From positions 100,787 through 139,984 of the forward strand of contig NW_003133844.1 of assembly GCF_000003605.2 (NCBI RefSeq): 39,198 bases of DNA, in the 5' to 3' direction. The stretch is from Saccoglossus kowalevskii (lineage: Eukaryota > Hemichordata > Enteropneusta > Harrimaniidae). Every line of letters begins with the position of its first letter. Position 1 is the first letter of the stretch. The notes below the pieces were generated by a model. That model saw nothing but the letters and a program-made list of their open reading frames with translations. It had not been told where the DNA came from and ran no database searches. The position numbers and the translations under genes were made by a program. Shown here one piece after another: positions 12,225-21,900 of the stretch.

Positions 12225-12432
12225 CTGTGGAATACTTTATTTTCGCTGGAATTAATTTTCGCTGAAAAGGCTTTTTGGGCGTTTTGTATGGAATTTATTT
12301 TCACTGATTTTTGATGAGTTTAATGTGAAATATAGGAAAAAAAGTATATTCGCTGGATTTTATTTTCACGGAATCATCCCTCCAGCGAAAATAGCGAAAA
12401 TAAATTCCAAGCGAAAATAAAGTATTCTACAG
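12225..12432 (-). mobile_element. MITE family A, copy 2 (inverted relative to copy 1)
   Basis: A 208-bp element flanked by TA on both sides, with ends 'ctgtggaatactttattttc' and 'gaaaataaagtattctacag'. Its reverse complement aligns along its length with copy 1. TA target duplications suggest movement by a Tc1/mariner-like transposase, which is inference; no transposase is present. It starts about 230 bp beyond the ERP29 stop and could lie in its 3' UTR. Confidence 0.92.
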
Positions 12433-12665
12433 TAGCAGCAATACTGACACACCAAAGCCTGCAAAATCTCATCCAGTAAACAATCATTCAAAACCAATTC
12501 ACTTCATTGACTCGTGTAATCTGCACTAAATTTATGAGATAAATTAAGGAGAAAATCACATTAACAAATTTCAGTAGAATTTTTCAGTCACAGTGACCTT
12601 CTTGAAATTTAACGCTGTGAACACCGTCAAATTATTGTTAAATTGACCTTTTATTCCTAACTAAA
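12433..12665 (-). other. ERP29: ERP29 proximal 3' flank / probable 3' UTR
   Basis: No coding sequence. A minus-strand AATAAA is present at 12650-12655, but it is only about 10 bases past the stop codon and may be too close to act. No other strong poly(A) signal is seen before the MITE, whose ends themselves contain AATAAA. Confidence 0.5.
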
Positions 12666-13165
12666 TCACAGCTCATCTTTTCCACCAGGTTTTGCTCTGA
12701 AAGAATATAAAATATTCAAACGATCTTTGAATTGCTCTTTCTTCTCTGCTTTCACTTTCTTATTTTGTAAGGTTTTCACACGAACGATCTCGTTTTCTAC
12801 AAAGTGATCGCCTATCTCTAACACCTTCTTCATAGTTTTGACGTAAATCTCGGCTGATGCCTTCTCGTTGCCTTTTAAATTCTCCACTTCTTTCTCTGCA
12901 TCAGATAAAACAGTTTTCCTCTCTGCTTCCTCAGCACCCATAAACTTCACAGCCATCTTGTCAAAATTTTCCAGGCATCCTTGAAGCCCGATCCACAGAC
13001 CAGAATTTTCTTTCACAAATGCCATTATATCATCTGATTTTATATCACCATAATATTTAATCGGGTCGTCTAGTTTTCCACCCAAAAATAATCTGTATTG
13101 TGGGAAATCTTCTTCCTTGATGCCAAATCTGTCACCAACTTCACTGTTTTCTTTGTCACCATACT
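12666..13165 (-). CDS. ERP29: ERP29 coding exon 3 (end of thioredoxin-like fold, D domain, KDEL, stop)
   Basis: Encodes residues 89-254 and the TGA stop. The acceptor reads ttccag before AGTATGG; two bases complete the codon split with exon 2, restoring the ISKYGDK junction (human ISDYGDK). Contains 'DFPQYRLFLGGKLDDPIKYY' matching the end of the thioredoxin fold, then the all-helical region. Confidence 0.97.
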
Positions 13166-16100
13166 CTGGAATTTGAATAGAAGTGAATATGAGCATATGT
13201 TGATACAGAAAGAAATAACAACATCAACCTTCAGTATTATGATTTAGATATCTTAAAATCATCACAAGTTGTGGAACGAACGTGACATTTGTTGGTTTGT
13301 GGGGTTGACTTCTGGGTTTAGATTAATGCTTACTAATATATTGTGAATTCTCTCCTCTATAACTATTTAATACATTTGAAGGATGTCTTCTGCATAAAAT
13401 TATTGTATAGATAAAATATCAACAATATGGTAAGAAAATACACTCATTAATACCCAAACAAATTACATATACTTTATGTATGTTGTAAACATTTGATGAT
13501 GAAGATTTTTACTTCACTGTTTTCCCATCGTCATTATAAAAATCAGCATTTTCAGAGTTGTGGTCACTTGTCGGTCAAATACAGTAAATTAACAGCATGT
13601 TTTTTTTCACTTTTTTTGTATTTACTAGCTTGCCTGTAAATTTATATTGGACTTTTATCTGCTCTCTAAAAATTAGTCACTATGCAAACATTTTTTTTGT
13701 GGGCCTCCTTTTTGTGAGCATAAATGTACAGTTATGACGAAAGTGTCTATAAAAAGCAACTTTTTGAAGAAAAGCTGGATACAAACATCTCATATGGAAC
13801 AGGAAAACGATCAAGCATAGTCAACAGCGACAAATTTCATTTTATTTACTCCGTAATTATGTGATTTGTGAGACAGAACTCTAATTTGAAAGAGATTGGA
13901 TTTTAACACACAGTGTGTGACAGCTCTGAGGTCACAGCTGCATACATAGAAATGTACTACCCTCAAAGCTATCCATGCTTCCTAGATATGCATCACAAAA
14001 TGCACAGATGTCTCCAATAAAGCTAGAACAAAAACAATTATGGTCATAGTCAAGGCCATAATCATTGTCAAATGTAATGAATGCCATTGTTACAGGAGTT
14101 TATTGTACCACATTATATCGCGGAAAGCACTATTTGAAGAGACTACTAAGCACATTATAAACTTCACGAATATGAGTGCCTGCAACAAATTTTTAAATCT
14201 AATGGGTGATACAAATCTGAATGTACAAATACATTTTCTCATTTCCATCTTTCATTGATTTACTGTTTATTATTTTTTTTCAATATTATTACCAACATAT
14301 ATCAATTGGTTTTTTTTGTAATTGTAGTTTGTTGTTTTTTTAAAACCATTGTTGTGCTTTAGACAATAATTCTTGTAAAATTTGTATGTGTTATATATAT
14401 ATGTGTTTTAGAAGTTAGTGTAACCATTTTAATTCCTTCTGAAGATTCCATTTTATACATTAGCTGCTTAAAATAAGGTCAAAAAAGGTCACACATCCTG
14501 GTACTTTCTGGGGGTACAAATTCACCTTCAATTCGAATTTAATTATTATTTTCTCACAAAAATGCAAGCAGTTATCTTTGAAATTCAAAAACAGTTAAAC
14601 ATCGTAAAAAATGATATATATTATTGGAAATTCTTGCTGTGATGGAACAAAATACCCCCTGAAAGTACCAGGATGTGTGACCTTTAGAGGTCACGCATAA
14701 GGCCAAATACTTTGTATATCACAGTGACATGCATAAAGCTGTGAATGTTGGGAAAGTTTTATCGATAAAAATTTTTATAAATTCAAATTCACAAATCCAG
14801 AAATTATATGACAAAAACATTGAGGTTCTAATTAATATTTGATGAGGTAGCAAGCCCTTTTAAATAAGTGGGTGTGTCACTTAATGGTTTGTGCATGCAT
14901 TATAGGCTTGGACAATGTGGAACTCATGAGAAAATTAAATTATTAAATATTAGAATTTCAATGAAGACTAATCACCAGTTGGGGTGATTTCGCGCTAACA
15001 CCTCCATTTCGCGAATTTTTTTATTTTATTTAAACTACAAAAACAAATTAATCGCCCCGACTGCGCTAGTCTACATACCACTGTGCATATAAACAAATTG
15101 CAGTTCTTTAAAAGAATTAGTATCAATTCATTTACGCAATAATCCTAGTTTGAAATGCATACATGTACTGGTTATGGAGAAAACCGTGAAATCTGTACTA
15201 GAAGTCGCATCCCTAATAGAAGTTGCACCTATTCTTTTTGAACAATTTAAAACCAAAAATTCATCATTTCTCAAATGTGTAAATGCTCTAATAGAAGCCG
15301 CATCCCCTCTGTTGCATTGTATCATTTCAATAGAAGTCGCGGCTTCTAATACAGATTTTACAGAAGTACTGGCCTAATCAATAAAATAGTTTTGTTTGGG
15401 TTTGAATTAGACAGCAGATGTTGAATGAAAACAGATTGGTTTATAGCCACAGTAATGAGTATGGTACCGGTAATACATGAAGTGCACAATTTCAGTATCA
15501 CATGGAATTTTTTGTCTAAGTATTTCAACCTGCTATCTCATTCATAGTTTAATAGACAAAATGTCTTTAATACAGTGATTATCATATGCACAGCAAGAAT
15601 CAACCCAAATAAATGTTGACTTGTTGGATAAATCATGTGTACCAGAAACTCACAAATATATAAAAATTATATAAGTCTATACGTCTGAAACAATTTTTCA
15701 TATTATTATATTAAAGCGGAGGAGTCGTCACCTGCGGATGCATCAGATGGCCATCGCATGTCATTGTTTACAAACAAGCGTTTACCCAAGAGCCTTTACG
15801 TTTTGGCGTGTGTTGTTATCGTTGCTTTCGACTCAATTGCAGCGCATGTGCAGATGACTCCCCTTCCGCTATAATATAATTAGCACCAGATTCAATTCTG
15901 CATACTTACTTGAAATGCCAACTTCAGCAACTAGCAGGTGAGGCTGTGATACCGCCATTGAAGCAACTTTTTTAAATTCATCTTGTTTTTCACCATATGG
16001 GTAACTTTCATCAAACTTAACTAAAGTCACTTTGTGTTGCTTCACAATCTAGAATACAACGGTAAATATAAATTGGTTTAGTGTTTGAACACTGGATTTT

Positions 16101-18281
16101 GTCCACATTATTTATCAAAAATGTTTTGGAAAATTTTATACATTTGATCCAAAAGTTTGAAAGATATTGTAGCAAAATACATTATTAAACTGTACAGAAT
16201 GTTGCACCAAATTTTACGTGGAGTTAAGGAGCACTGGTAGTACAAGGATGCATGATAATCCTGTAATAGGAATGCAATTTTTAATTGCACAATTCATGGG
16301 TGCAATACTTTATGATTATACAGAATTGGGTGAGAATTAAGGGTTGGGAGTTGGGTAGAGGACTGTGCATTTCAAGTGTTTTGGTTAAGTGTCGCCATGG
16401 TTTTAGGTTTGACACATGAAATAATAATTATTTACCAGTGTAAGATCAAAAATGGCAATATAAACCTCACTCAGCACCCCTCATCTACATCAACACCATG
16501 CTATTCAGTGAGTTAAAGATTTGTTCATTGATTATAGACTTCCTAAATAAACAAGGATATCATTTATGATATTTGATTAACTTTTGGCAAAGATCTTGGG
16601 GTTTATGTTTACTGTCTGTAAAAATGACAAGATCATACTATTACTTTGCCTGGTTCTCCCCAGCCTGATTTTAGTGCCGGACGCTAATTAATATTCAAAG
16701 TCTTTGCCATTTACAAACATACATTTACACATTTCAGCAACAATTAAAATTAATTTTATGTGAATATAAATAAACTATGAACATCTTGTATTCTAAAACT
16801 AAGATTGAAATAAAATTGAAAGCAAAAATGTTCCCATGTTGAAGTGAGCTACACCAATATAATTAGCCTGAACACCTGACACTGATTCAGTCTTTTCAAA
16901 AGTGTGTGTTTTAATGCGTAAAATGTTATAATATGCTCAATAGAATTTCTAATCACTTGCATAATGCCAAATTACTAGTGGCTAAAATTAAAAAAAACAA
17001 AACATTCTTATTGCAATTTAATGTATTTTATCATATTTTAATATAACGTTATCATTGGACGATTTTTTGGAAAATGTATGTATAATCAAAATAAATACAA
17101 GGACAAGATAAATATACATGTATTTATACAGGTATTTCTCATTATCATCAGTTAAAATATTCATGTTCCTGGCTATCATCAGTTAAAATATTCATGTTTC
17201 TGACCATCATCAGTTGAAATATTCATGTTCCTGGCCATCGTCAGTTAAAATATTCATGTTCCTGGTTTTTGTCAGTTAAATATTCATGTTTCTGGCCATC
17301 TTGTGTGCCATTTAAAAATGTGCATGTCACAGCTTTTTTTAAATAAATTGACCAGCACCTTTTTTTTTTTTTTGACTGGGCCGAAAAGCAAAAAAAAAAC
17401 TATACTATACAATTAGTTGTGTTATTTGGTTTCATCATTTATTTACCAAAAAAGAAAAGGCAAACTTTTTTTACAATGATAGTTTTTAAGATAAGGATAT
17501 TAGATTGAAAGAATAGATTATAGAATAATCAAGAAGTTTTGGTAGATTTTACACTTCTATCAAACACAGCAATTCTTTTACAAAGTTTAAGAAAAGTGTT
17601 TTGTATGTAACTTTTTTTTTTAAATGCCCAGATGGCAATTACATTTAAGATGAGACACACCTTTGTGCCAGAGGGTACACAGATACCATATGATGGTTTT
17701 CATCATAACAGAATAAAAAACTGTTGGATTCAAATTACTGTACAGTCAATCACAACCAAGCTCGCATATGAGAATATATAACCTTCTACAATAAAATTTA
17801 GTGATATCAGATACGAATTTGGTTGTTTATAAAAATCCATCTAACTGTACCAGACAAACTTATTGAGTTGCCCAATCACAGATAGATATGTATTATAATA
17901 ATAATGCAAATGTTTTTTTTTTTTTGTATTTACATTTTACACTTTTGTTGTATATATATTTATGTTTTTCCTATTTTATATTATATTCATTTCAATAAAT
18001 AAACTTTTGTATATTATTATTATTTTGGAAATTTTCCATTATTGGCCAATTGCTAACAAGCGATCACTGTTTTGTGCACAGCGGCTGATCGAACGATGAA
18101 AGCTCGTTACATAAAAACAGATCAGTATTACTAGTCAACGAGGAGAGAGACTTACCTTATCAAATGTTTGCCCATCTAGTGGCACTGCCCCTTTAGTCGA
18201 CAGAGCAAATGTGGCATTTAAAATTATGAAGAGAACAAACAGCGAAAGAAGCATGATCTTACCACTTGCACTACAAGCCAT
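12666..18281 (-). CDS. ERP29: Endoplasmic reticulum protein 29 (ERp29), complete, 3 coding exons
   Basis: ERp29 is a soluble ER-luminal, PDI-related protein without redox activity that assists folding and export of secretory proteins. The exons (18156-18281, 15910-16048, 12666-13165) join with consistent phases to 254 residues; vertebrate ERp29 is about 260. Residues 1-26 form a signal peptide with a leucine/isoleucine-rich core. Residues 27-145 match the thioredoxin-like domain (TKGAVPLD, 'VTLVKFDESYPYGEKQDEF', LLVAEVGIS) and, as expected, lack CXXC. Residues 150-250 are the charged helical D domain, beginning with the conserved lone Cys152 in GLQGC. The C-terminus is KDEL (251-254), a canonical ER-retrieval signal, where human ERp29 ends KEEL. 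The start is chosen because it directly precedes the signal peptide. Introns hold a minisatellite and several foldback elements. Confidence 0.97.
14485..14684. mobile_element. 200-bp foldback element with 32-bp arms
   Basis: The left arm (14485-14516) begins 'aaggtcacacatcctggtac'. The right arm (14653-14684) is its reverse complement with one mismatch, ending 'gtaccaggatgtgtgacctt'. The 136-bp core is AT-rich and non-coding. Extra AGGTCA-type words lie just outside both arms, so the true ends and target duplication are uncertain. Confidence 0.85.
15185..15363 (-). mobile_element. MITE family B, copy 1
   Basis: An element of about 180 bp. Its right end reads 'cttctaatacagattttaca' and its left end is the inverted, slightly decayed counterpart 'gaaatctgtactagaag'. 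In reverse complement it aligns throughout with the copy at 27684-27863, including internal 'agaaatgatgaatttttgg'. Short open frames on both strands here are by-products of the repeat. It lies inside ERP29 intron 2. Confidence 0.88.
15715..15870. mobile_element. Probable 156-bp MITE with imperfect inverted ends
   Basis: The left end reads 'agcggaggagtcgtcacctg' and the right end, in reverse complement, 'agcggaaggggagtcatctg', matching with one-base gaps and substitutions. The interior is GC-richer than the surrounding intron. No clear target duplication is seen in the AT-rich flanks. Confidence 0.65.
15910..16048 (-). CDS. ERP29: ERP29 coding exon 2 (thioredoxin-like domain)
   Basis: Encodes residues 43-88 plus one base: 'VTLVKFDESYPYGEKQDEF', then LLVAEVGIS, the best-conserved part of ERp29. 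The acceptor is ctag before ATTGTG and the donor is GTAAGT. The CXXC active site of true disulfide isomerases is absent, as in other ERp29 proteins. Confidence 0.97.
16049..18155 (-). other. ERP29: ERP29 intron 1
   Basis: Phase-0 GT-AG intron. It holds a 31-bp minisatellite (17143-17296) and several poly-T/poly-A runs. I found no exon or RNA gene in it. Confidence 0.85.
17143..17296. repeat. 31-bp minisatellite, five copies, in ERP29 intron 1
   Basis: Five consecutive units of 'tatcatcagttaaaatattc' plus 'atgttcctggc', starting at 17143, 17174, 17205, 17236 and 17267. Each differs from the consensus at one to four sites, and the last is 30 bp. Confidence 0.95.
18156..18281 (-). CDS. ERP29: ERP29 coding exon 1 (signal peptide)
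   Basis: Encodes residues 1-42: start Met, a polar MACSASGK lead, a hydrophobic core (about residues 9-25), a likely cleavage after TFA, then the mature N-terminus with the family motif TKGAVPLD. The donor GTAAGT follows AAG in phase 0. Confidence 0.95.
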
Positions 18282-18534
18282 GTTGTCGTGTATTTCCTAT
18301 GTCGTACTCCCTAACTAAGTGATAATAATTAGACATATGTGTATCTATATAGTTCAAGCTTATCCGACCGTGACACTTATATTCCGTGTTGTATTTAATT
18401 ATATTGTCGATTATAACACATTTTGTACCGTTATTTTGTCTAAGCTATCGTTAAAAAGGGATATCTAATGAGAAACCCTAAATAACAGTAAGGTCCTTAA
18501 TAACAGTGGTCTATGGGGCTTTTTAAAGTTCTGA

Positions 18535-18553
18535 CCAATCACAGCTTGCCACA
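18535..18553 (+). promoter_or_regulatory. ER stress response element-like site (CCAAT-N9-CCACA)
   Basis: CCAAT at 18535-18539 is followed, after exactly nine bases, by CCACA. The known ERSE bound by NF-Y and ATF6/XBP1 is CCAAT-N9-CCACG, so this matches at 9 of 10 defined bases. It lies about 250 bp upstream of the ERP29 start codon. Function is inferred; a chance match is possible. Confidence 0.5.
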
Positions 18554-18612
18554 CAAACCATGTAGGCTCACATCTGACAAGTACACAAAATTGGGTTGGT
18601 TAATATTCAACA

Positions 18613-18622
18613 AAAATGGCGG
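18613..18622 (+). promoter_or_regulatory. YY1-like motif AAAATGGCGG
   Basis: Matches the AANATGGCG core typical of YY1 sites near transcription starts of housekeeping genes, with TBCCD1 downstream on the same strand. If it marks the TBCCD1 start, the 5' UTR would be about 270 bases. Single-motif evidence only. Confidence 0.4.
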
Positions 18623-18886
18623 TCGTCTGTCAGCTGTTTTGATGAATTGGCCAGGAACCCAGAGTGACCGAGAAGAGGAAGCGAGGTGGTTTATAATATT
18701 TCACAAAATAGTGATTTAACATGTGACATTTACCAGGAACACTAAGTCACTGATTTATCTGAAACAGTGCGAAACGTCGTTTTCTTGTGCAATACGAATA
18801 ATCTGACGTGCACGAACGTGAATTGGTGGTTTGTTTACAAATATTTATTTGGTATTTTGGCTTGCCGCTCAATATCCGAAAACTAT

Positions 18887-18985
18887 ATGGCTACATTCAG
18901 CATGTCTGTGTCGTTGTGGGTTAAACCGGAACCATTCAATTTCGGCGCATTGCAGATACCGCCTCACCCGAAGCTGTCCATGCAC
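18887..18985 (+). CDS. TBCCD1: TBCCD1 coding exon 1
   Basis: Residues 1-33, ending ...PPHPKLSMH at donor GTGAGT (phase 0). An in-frame ATG at 18767 would add 40 residues unlike any TBCCD1 I know, so it is not used here. Confidence 0.93.
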
Positions 18986-21900
18986 GTGAGTATTCTGCTT
19001 CCCGAAACCCAGTAAGGCCCGCCCTTTAGGGGTGGACCATTAACAATCATGCGGTGAGCTTGTAACATTTGAGGGAAACTGAAAGTTTGAGGGAAAGTTT
19101 TCACGCTGATTTTCTCTCAAAGAAATTTAGCCACAATAAACTTGATTATAGTCAGATATTACAAAAATCAAATAAATTATTTTTGAAATAATTATTTTTC
19201 TCCCAATTCTTCATCAGAAGTTCAAATGATCCATCCCTAATTTTACATATATTAATGAAGAACAATACTTATATCCAGCCTGACATGGTCAGCAACATTT
19301 ATTGCGCCCTCGCCAACAGACTTCTCTGAATGAAAACTATGATGAAACTGCTGTAGTTTTCTGTTATCACTTTCTGTTTTCTGTTCAAAAACTATTAAAA
19401 ATGTGCTTCTAACAGAGCAAGTATGGAGGTATGTAAGGGTGCATGAATTCATCAGTTGCGAGTGGTGAGTTGCTAGTTGTGAGTCACAAGTAGCAATATG
19501 TGTCAGTTGCGAGCACTAGAAAGTGGCAGTTGCGAGTGGCAATTTGTATGTAGTTGCGAGTGAGTGCGAGTGCTAGCTACATCGGCATTGTGTGAAATAA
19601 AATTAAGTTTGATGTCCTAGCCACTTGTTGTGTGTACTTTCTATGCACGAAACATATAATTCTGAGGAGAATTATTTATGTCGTTTAATTAATATTGTGC
19701 ATGAAAATTGCATTTAGCATTTTACATTTTTTTTTCTTTGTAGTATCTGAAGAAGATAGCTGTGTATGCCAAAACAAAAGGTAAAGGGGGATTTCCTCGA
19801 TTGACATATCCAACATGGAAACGTATTGCATGCAGTAAAATGGGATTGCCTGAAGAGGAGGCATGGTTGTAAGTTACCCAATGAGTCAAGTCAAATTAAA
19901 TGACATTCTTGGGAAATATTAGAAAGTAGCATGTTGTTTTTGTAATTTTTGTCATATTTTTTATTCATATATTGATAAAAAAATTACATGACATGTGCAT
20001 TACAACTATCTATTTTTTTGGGCTTCTATTTGTCATTTATGATTTCTTGCTGTGTGATATCTTGCTAACAGAGGGATATGAAATAGGACAAATAAAAAGG
20101 AAGGAAAAGTGAAAAAATGACAGCTAATAAAGCCCTATACGTACACCCATAGACCCATGGAGAGTCTATGGTACACCAGATTTTAATCTCATTGGCTACA
20201 TGCATGTTCATTCAGTCAGTCTTGTATACTATTGCCCCAGTCAAATTGTATTGAAAAAACAATGATGTGATTCTGACAGTTATTAAGCTGAGGTTCAGTC
20301 TCGTGATACACTGTTTTGTCTGTGCATGCACACAGGTACTTTGAAGGTTTCGATTTACTAGACAGATGTCCACCAGAGCAAAGATTACAAATTGCTGAAT
20401 TATTTACAGACTGTAAAACGCCAGAAGACACAGGTATGTATTCACCACCTTGCTAATGACCATAATTTGACGATTTGTAGGTCATACATTCACTATCATG
20501 AGAATATAATGACAATACTGGAAAGTATGCATAAAAGCAGTACAGTATGGTATGGTATACATATCAACCATTACCTTGCAAAGAGGGTCCGCAAGGGATA
20601 TTTTCGTAAGCTGTAATCAATTGTTTTTATTTTCGTAATAATGTAAATAAAAAATGAAAATTCGTAGACATGGGCAAGGTGTAAAATGTAATCTGCTATT
20701 TTATTCGTCTGTAATTTGTACAAAGATGTTATTTTTTGTAAGCGTATAAAGCATTTTCCACATTACCGGTAAATGTCATGATTCAAATGCAATTCCCAAT
20801 TTTGATTCTTAACACAAATTATAAAATATATTATAAAAATGTAAATATTAGGAATTTGCTTTATCTTTAAATTGTAAAAGCCTATTTTTTACTGTAAATG
20901 GAACTTTCATTTCATTTCCTGTAAAAACGTAAAATGCTGTTTTTATTTTGTGTAACCTATACTAGCTATCCCCCCTTGCCCCTCCCTACAAAGGTTGATA
21001 TGATCATGTGATGCCAGAGGATTTATTTTGTTACCGGTATATACTCATCATAATGCCATAAGTTACAGCATGCTATAATTTTGCATATTTTCATCCTACC
21101 ATATTAGGAAATGCGAATTCCAAATATGGAACGATTATGCGCTTTAAGTGTCCTCAAATAATAAAAACAAACACAGCAGCCCCCAGGAAGAAGTTTAATC
21201 GGACCCCACACAAAGAAGTTTGCTAAATTTGTTTTTGATTTTGGCATTTGTATATTTGGTTAATGGCAATACGTGTATAAAATAAATGTAATAGTAAAAG
21301 TTGGTATTACAAATCAAGAGAATGCTCATTTCTAAAAATTGAAGAATTGTGAATAAAATCACCCAACAGCTTAACTGTATTTTTTCACCACTTTTCATTA
21401 AATATATGAATTAGTAATGGTAACTATGAAGAGCATGATGGAATAAAATTAAATCGCTGTACACAAACAATCATACAGACACAAGTCTTATAAAATGATT
21501 TCAGGCATTTCAGTCGGTTATCCATTACTAATCTATACTACAAGTAGAAAATGATGTGCAGCACATGTTACTCAATAAGATCACTCTTCTGCTATTGTGT
21601 ATTCTTTTGCATCATTCTCGTGAAAACATTTTTTTTTTTCATTTGTTTTTTCAGAACAAGTCAAAAACAGTTTGTCAGTGAATACCTGTGAGTTTTTACT
21701 ATATTTATTTTTACAACAAGTCTACAAGATTTCATTGAGAACATCATTGGTATCAACTGGAGAAGAGTATCCTCTTACAGCTTGTTATCAAATAATAGCT
21801 AGGTCTAGAAACAGATCAAGATGTGATCTAGAAACAGTTCTAGACTTGCTATTTATTTTACAGACTTGGAACTACATGTACATAATAGTTTCCTTTGATC

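Larger units (their letters stand above)
13166..15909 (-). other. ERP29: ERP29 intron 2
   Basis: GT-AG intron, splitting a codon after its first base. Apart from three foldback/MITE elements (14485-14684, 15185-15363, 15715-15870), I see no gene. A small hairpin-like palindrome (AATCACC/GGTGATT) lies near 14980-15000. Confidence 0.85.
18282..18886. promoter_or_regulatory. Divergent ERP29 / TBCCD1 promoter interval
   Basis: The two start codons lie head to head with 605 bp between them, including both 5' UTRs, so the control sequences are probably shared or interleaved. The interval contains an ERSE-like motif (18535-18553), a YY1-like AAAATGGCGG (18613-18622), a TGACGTG core (18804-18810) and two further ATTGG (inverted CCAAT) boxes at 18646 and 18822. 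There is no clear TATA box at a sensible distance. Transcription starts are unknown. Confidence 0.7.

Noticed and set aside
15128-15377. Open frames on both strands
   Set aside because: They lie entirely within MITE family B, and equivalent frames recur in the copy at 27.7 kb.
18811-18826. ERSE-II type element from CGTGAATTGG
   Set aside because: It does not match ATTGG-N-CCACG in either orientation.
18767-18886. Longer TBCCD1 N-terminus from an upstream in-frame ATG
   Set aside because: The added 40 residues have no match to the family; the Met at 18887 gives the usual length.
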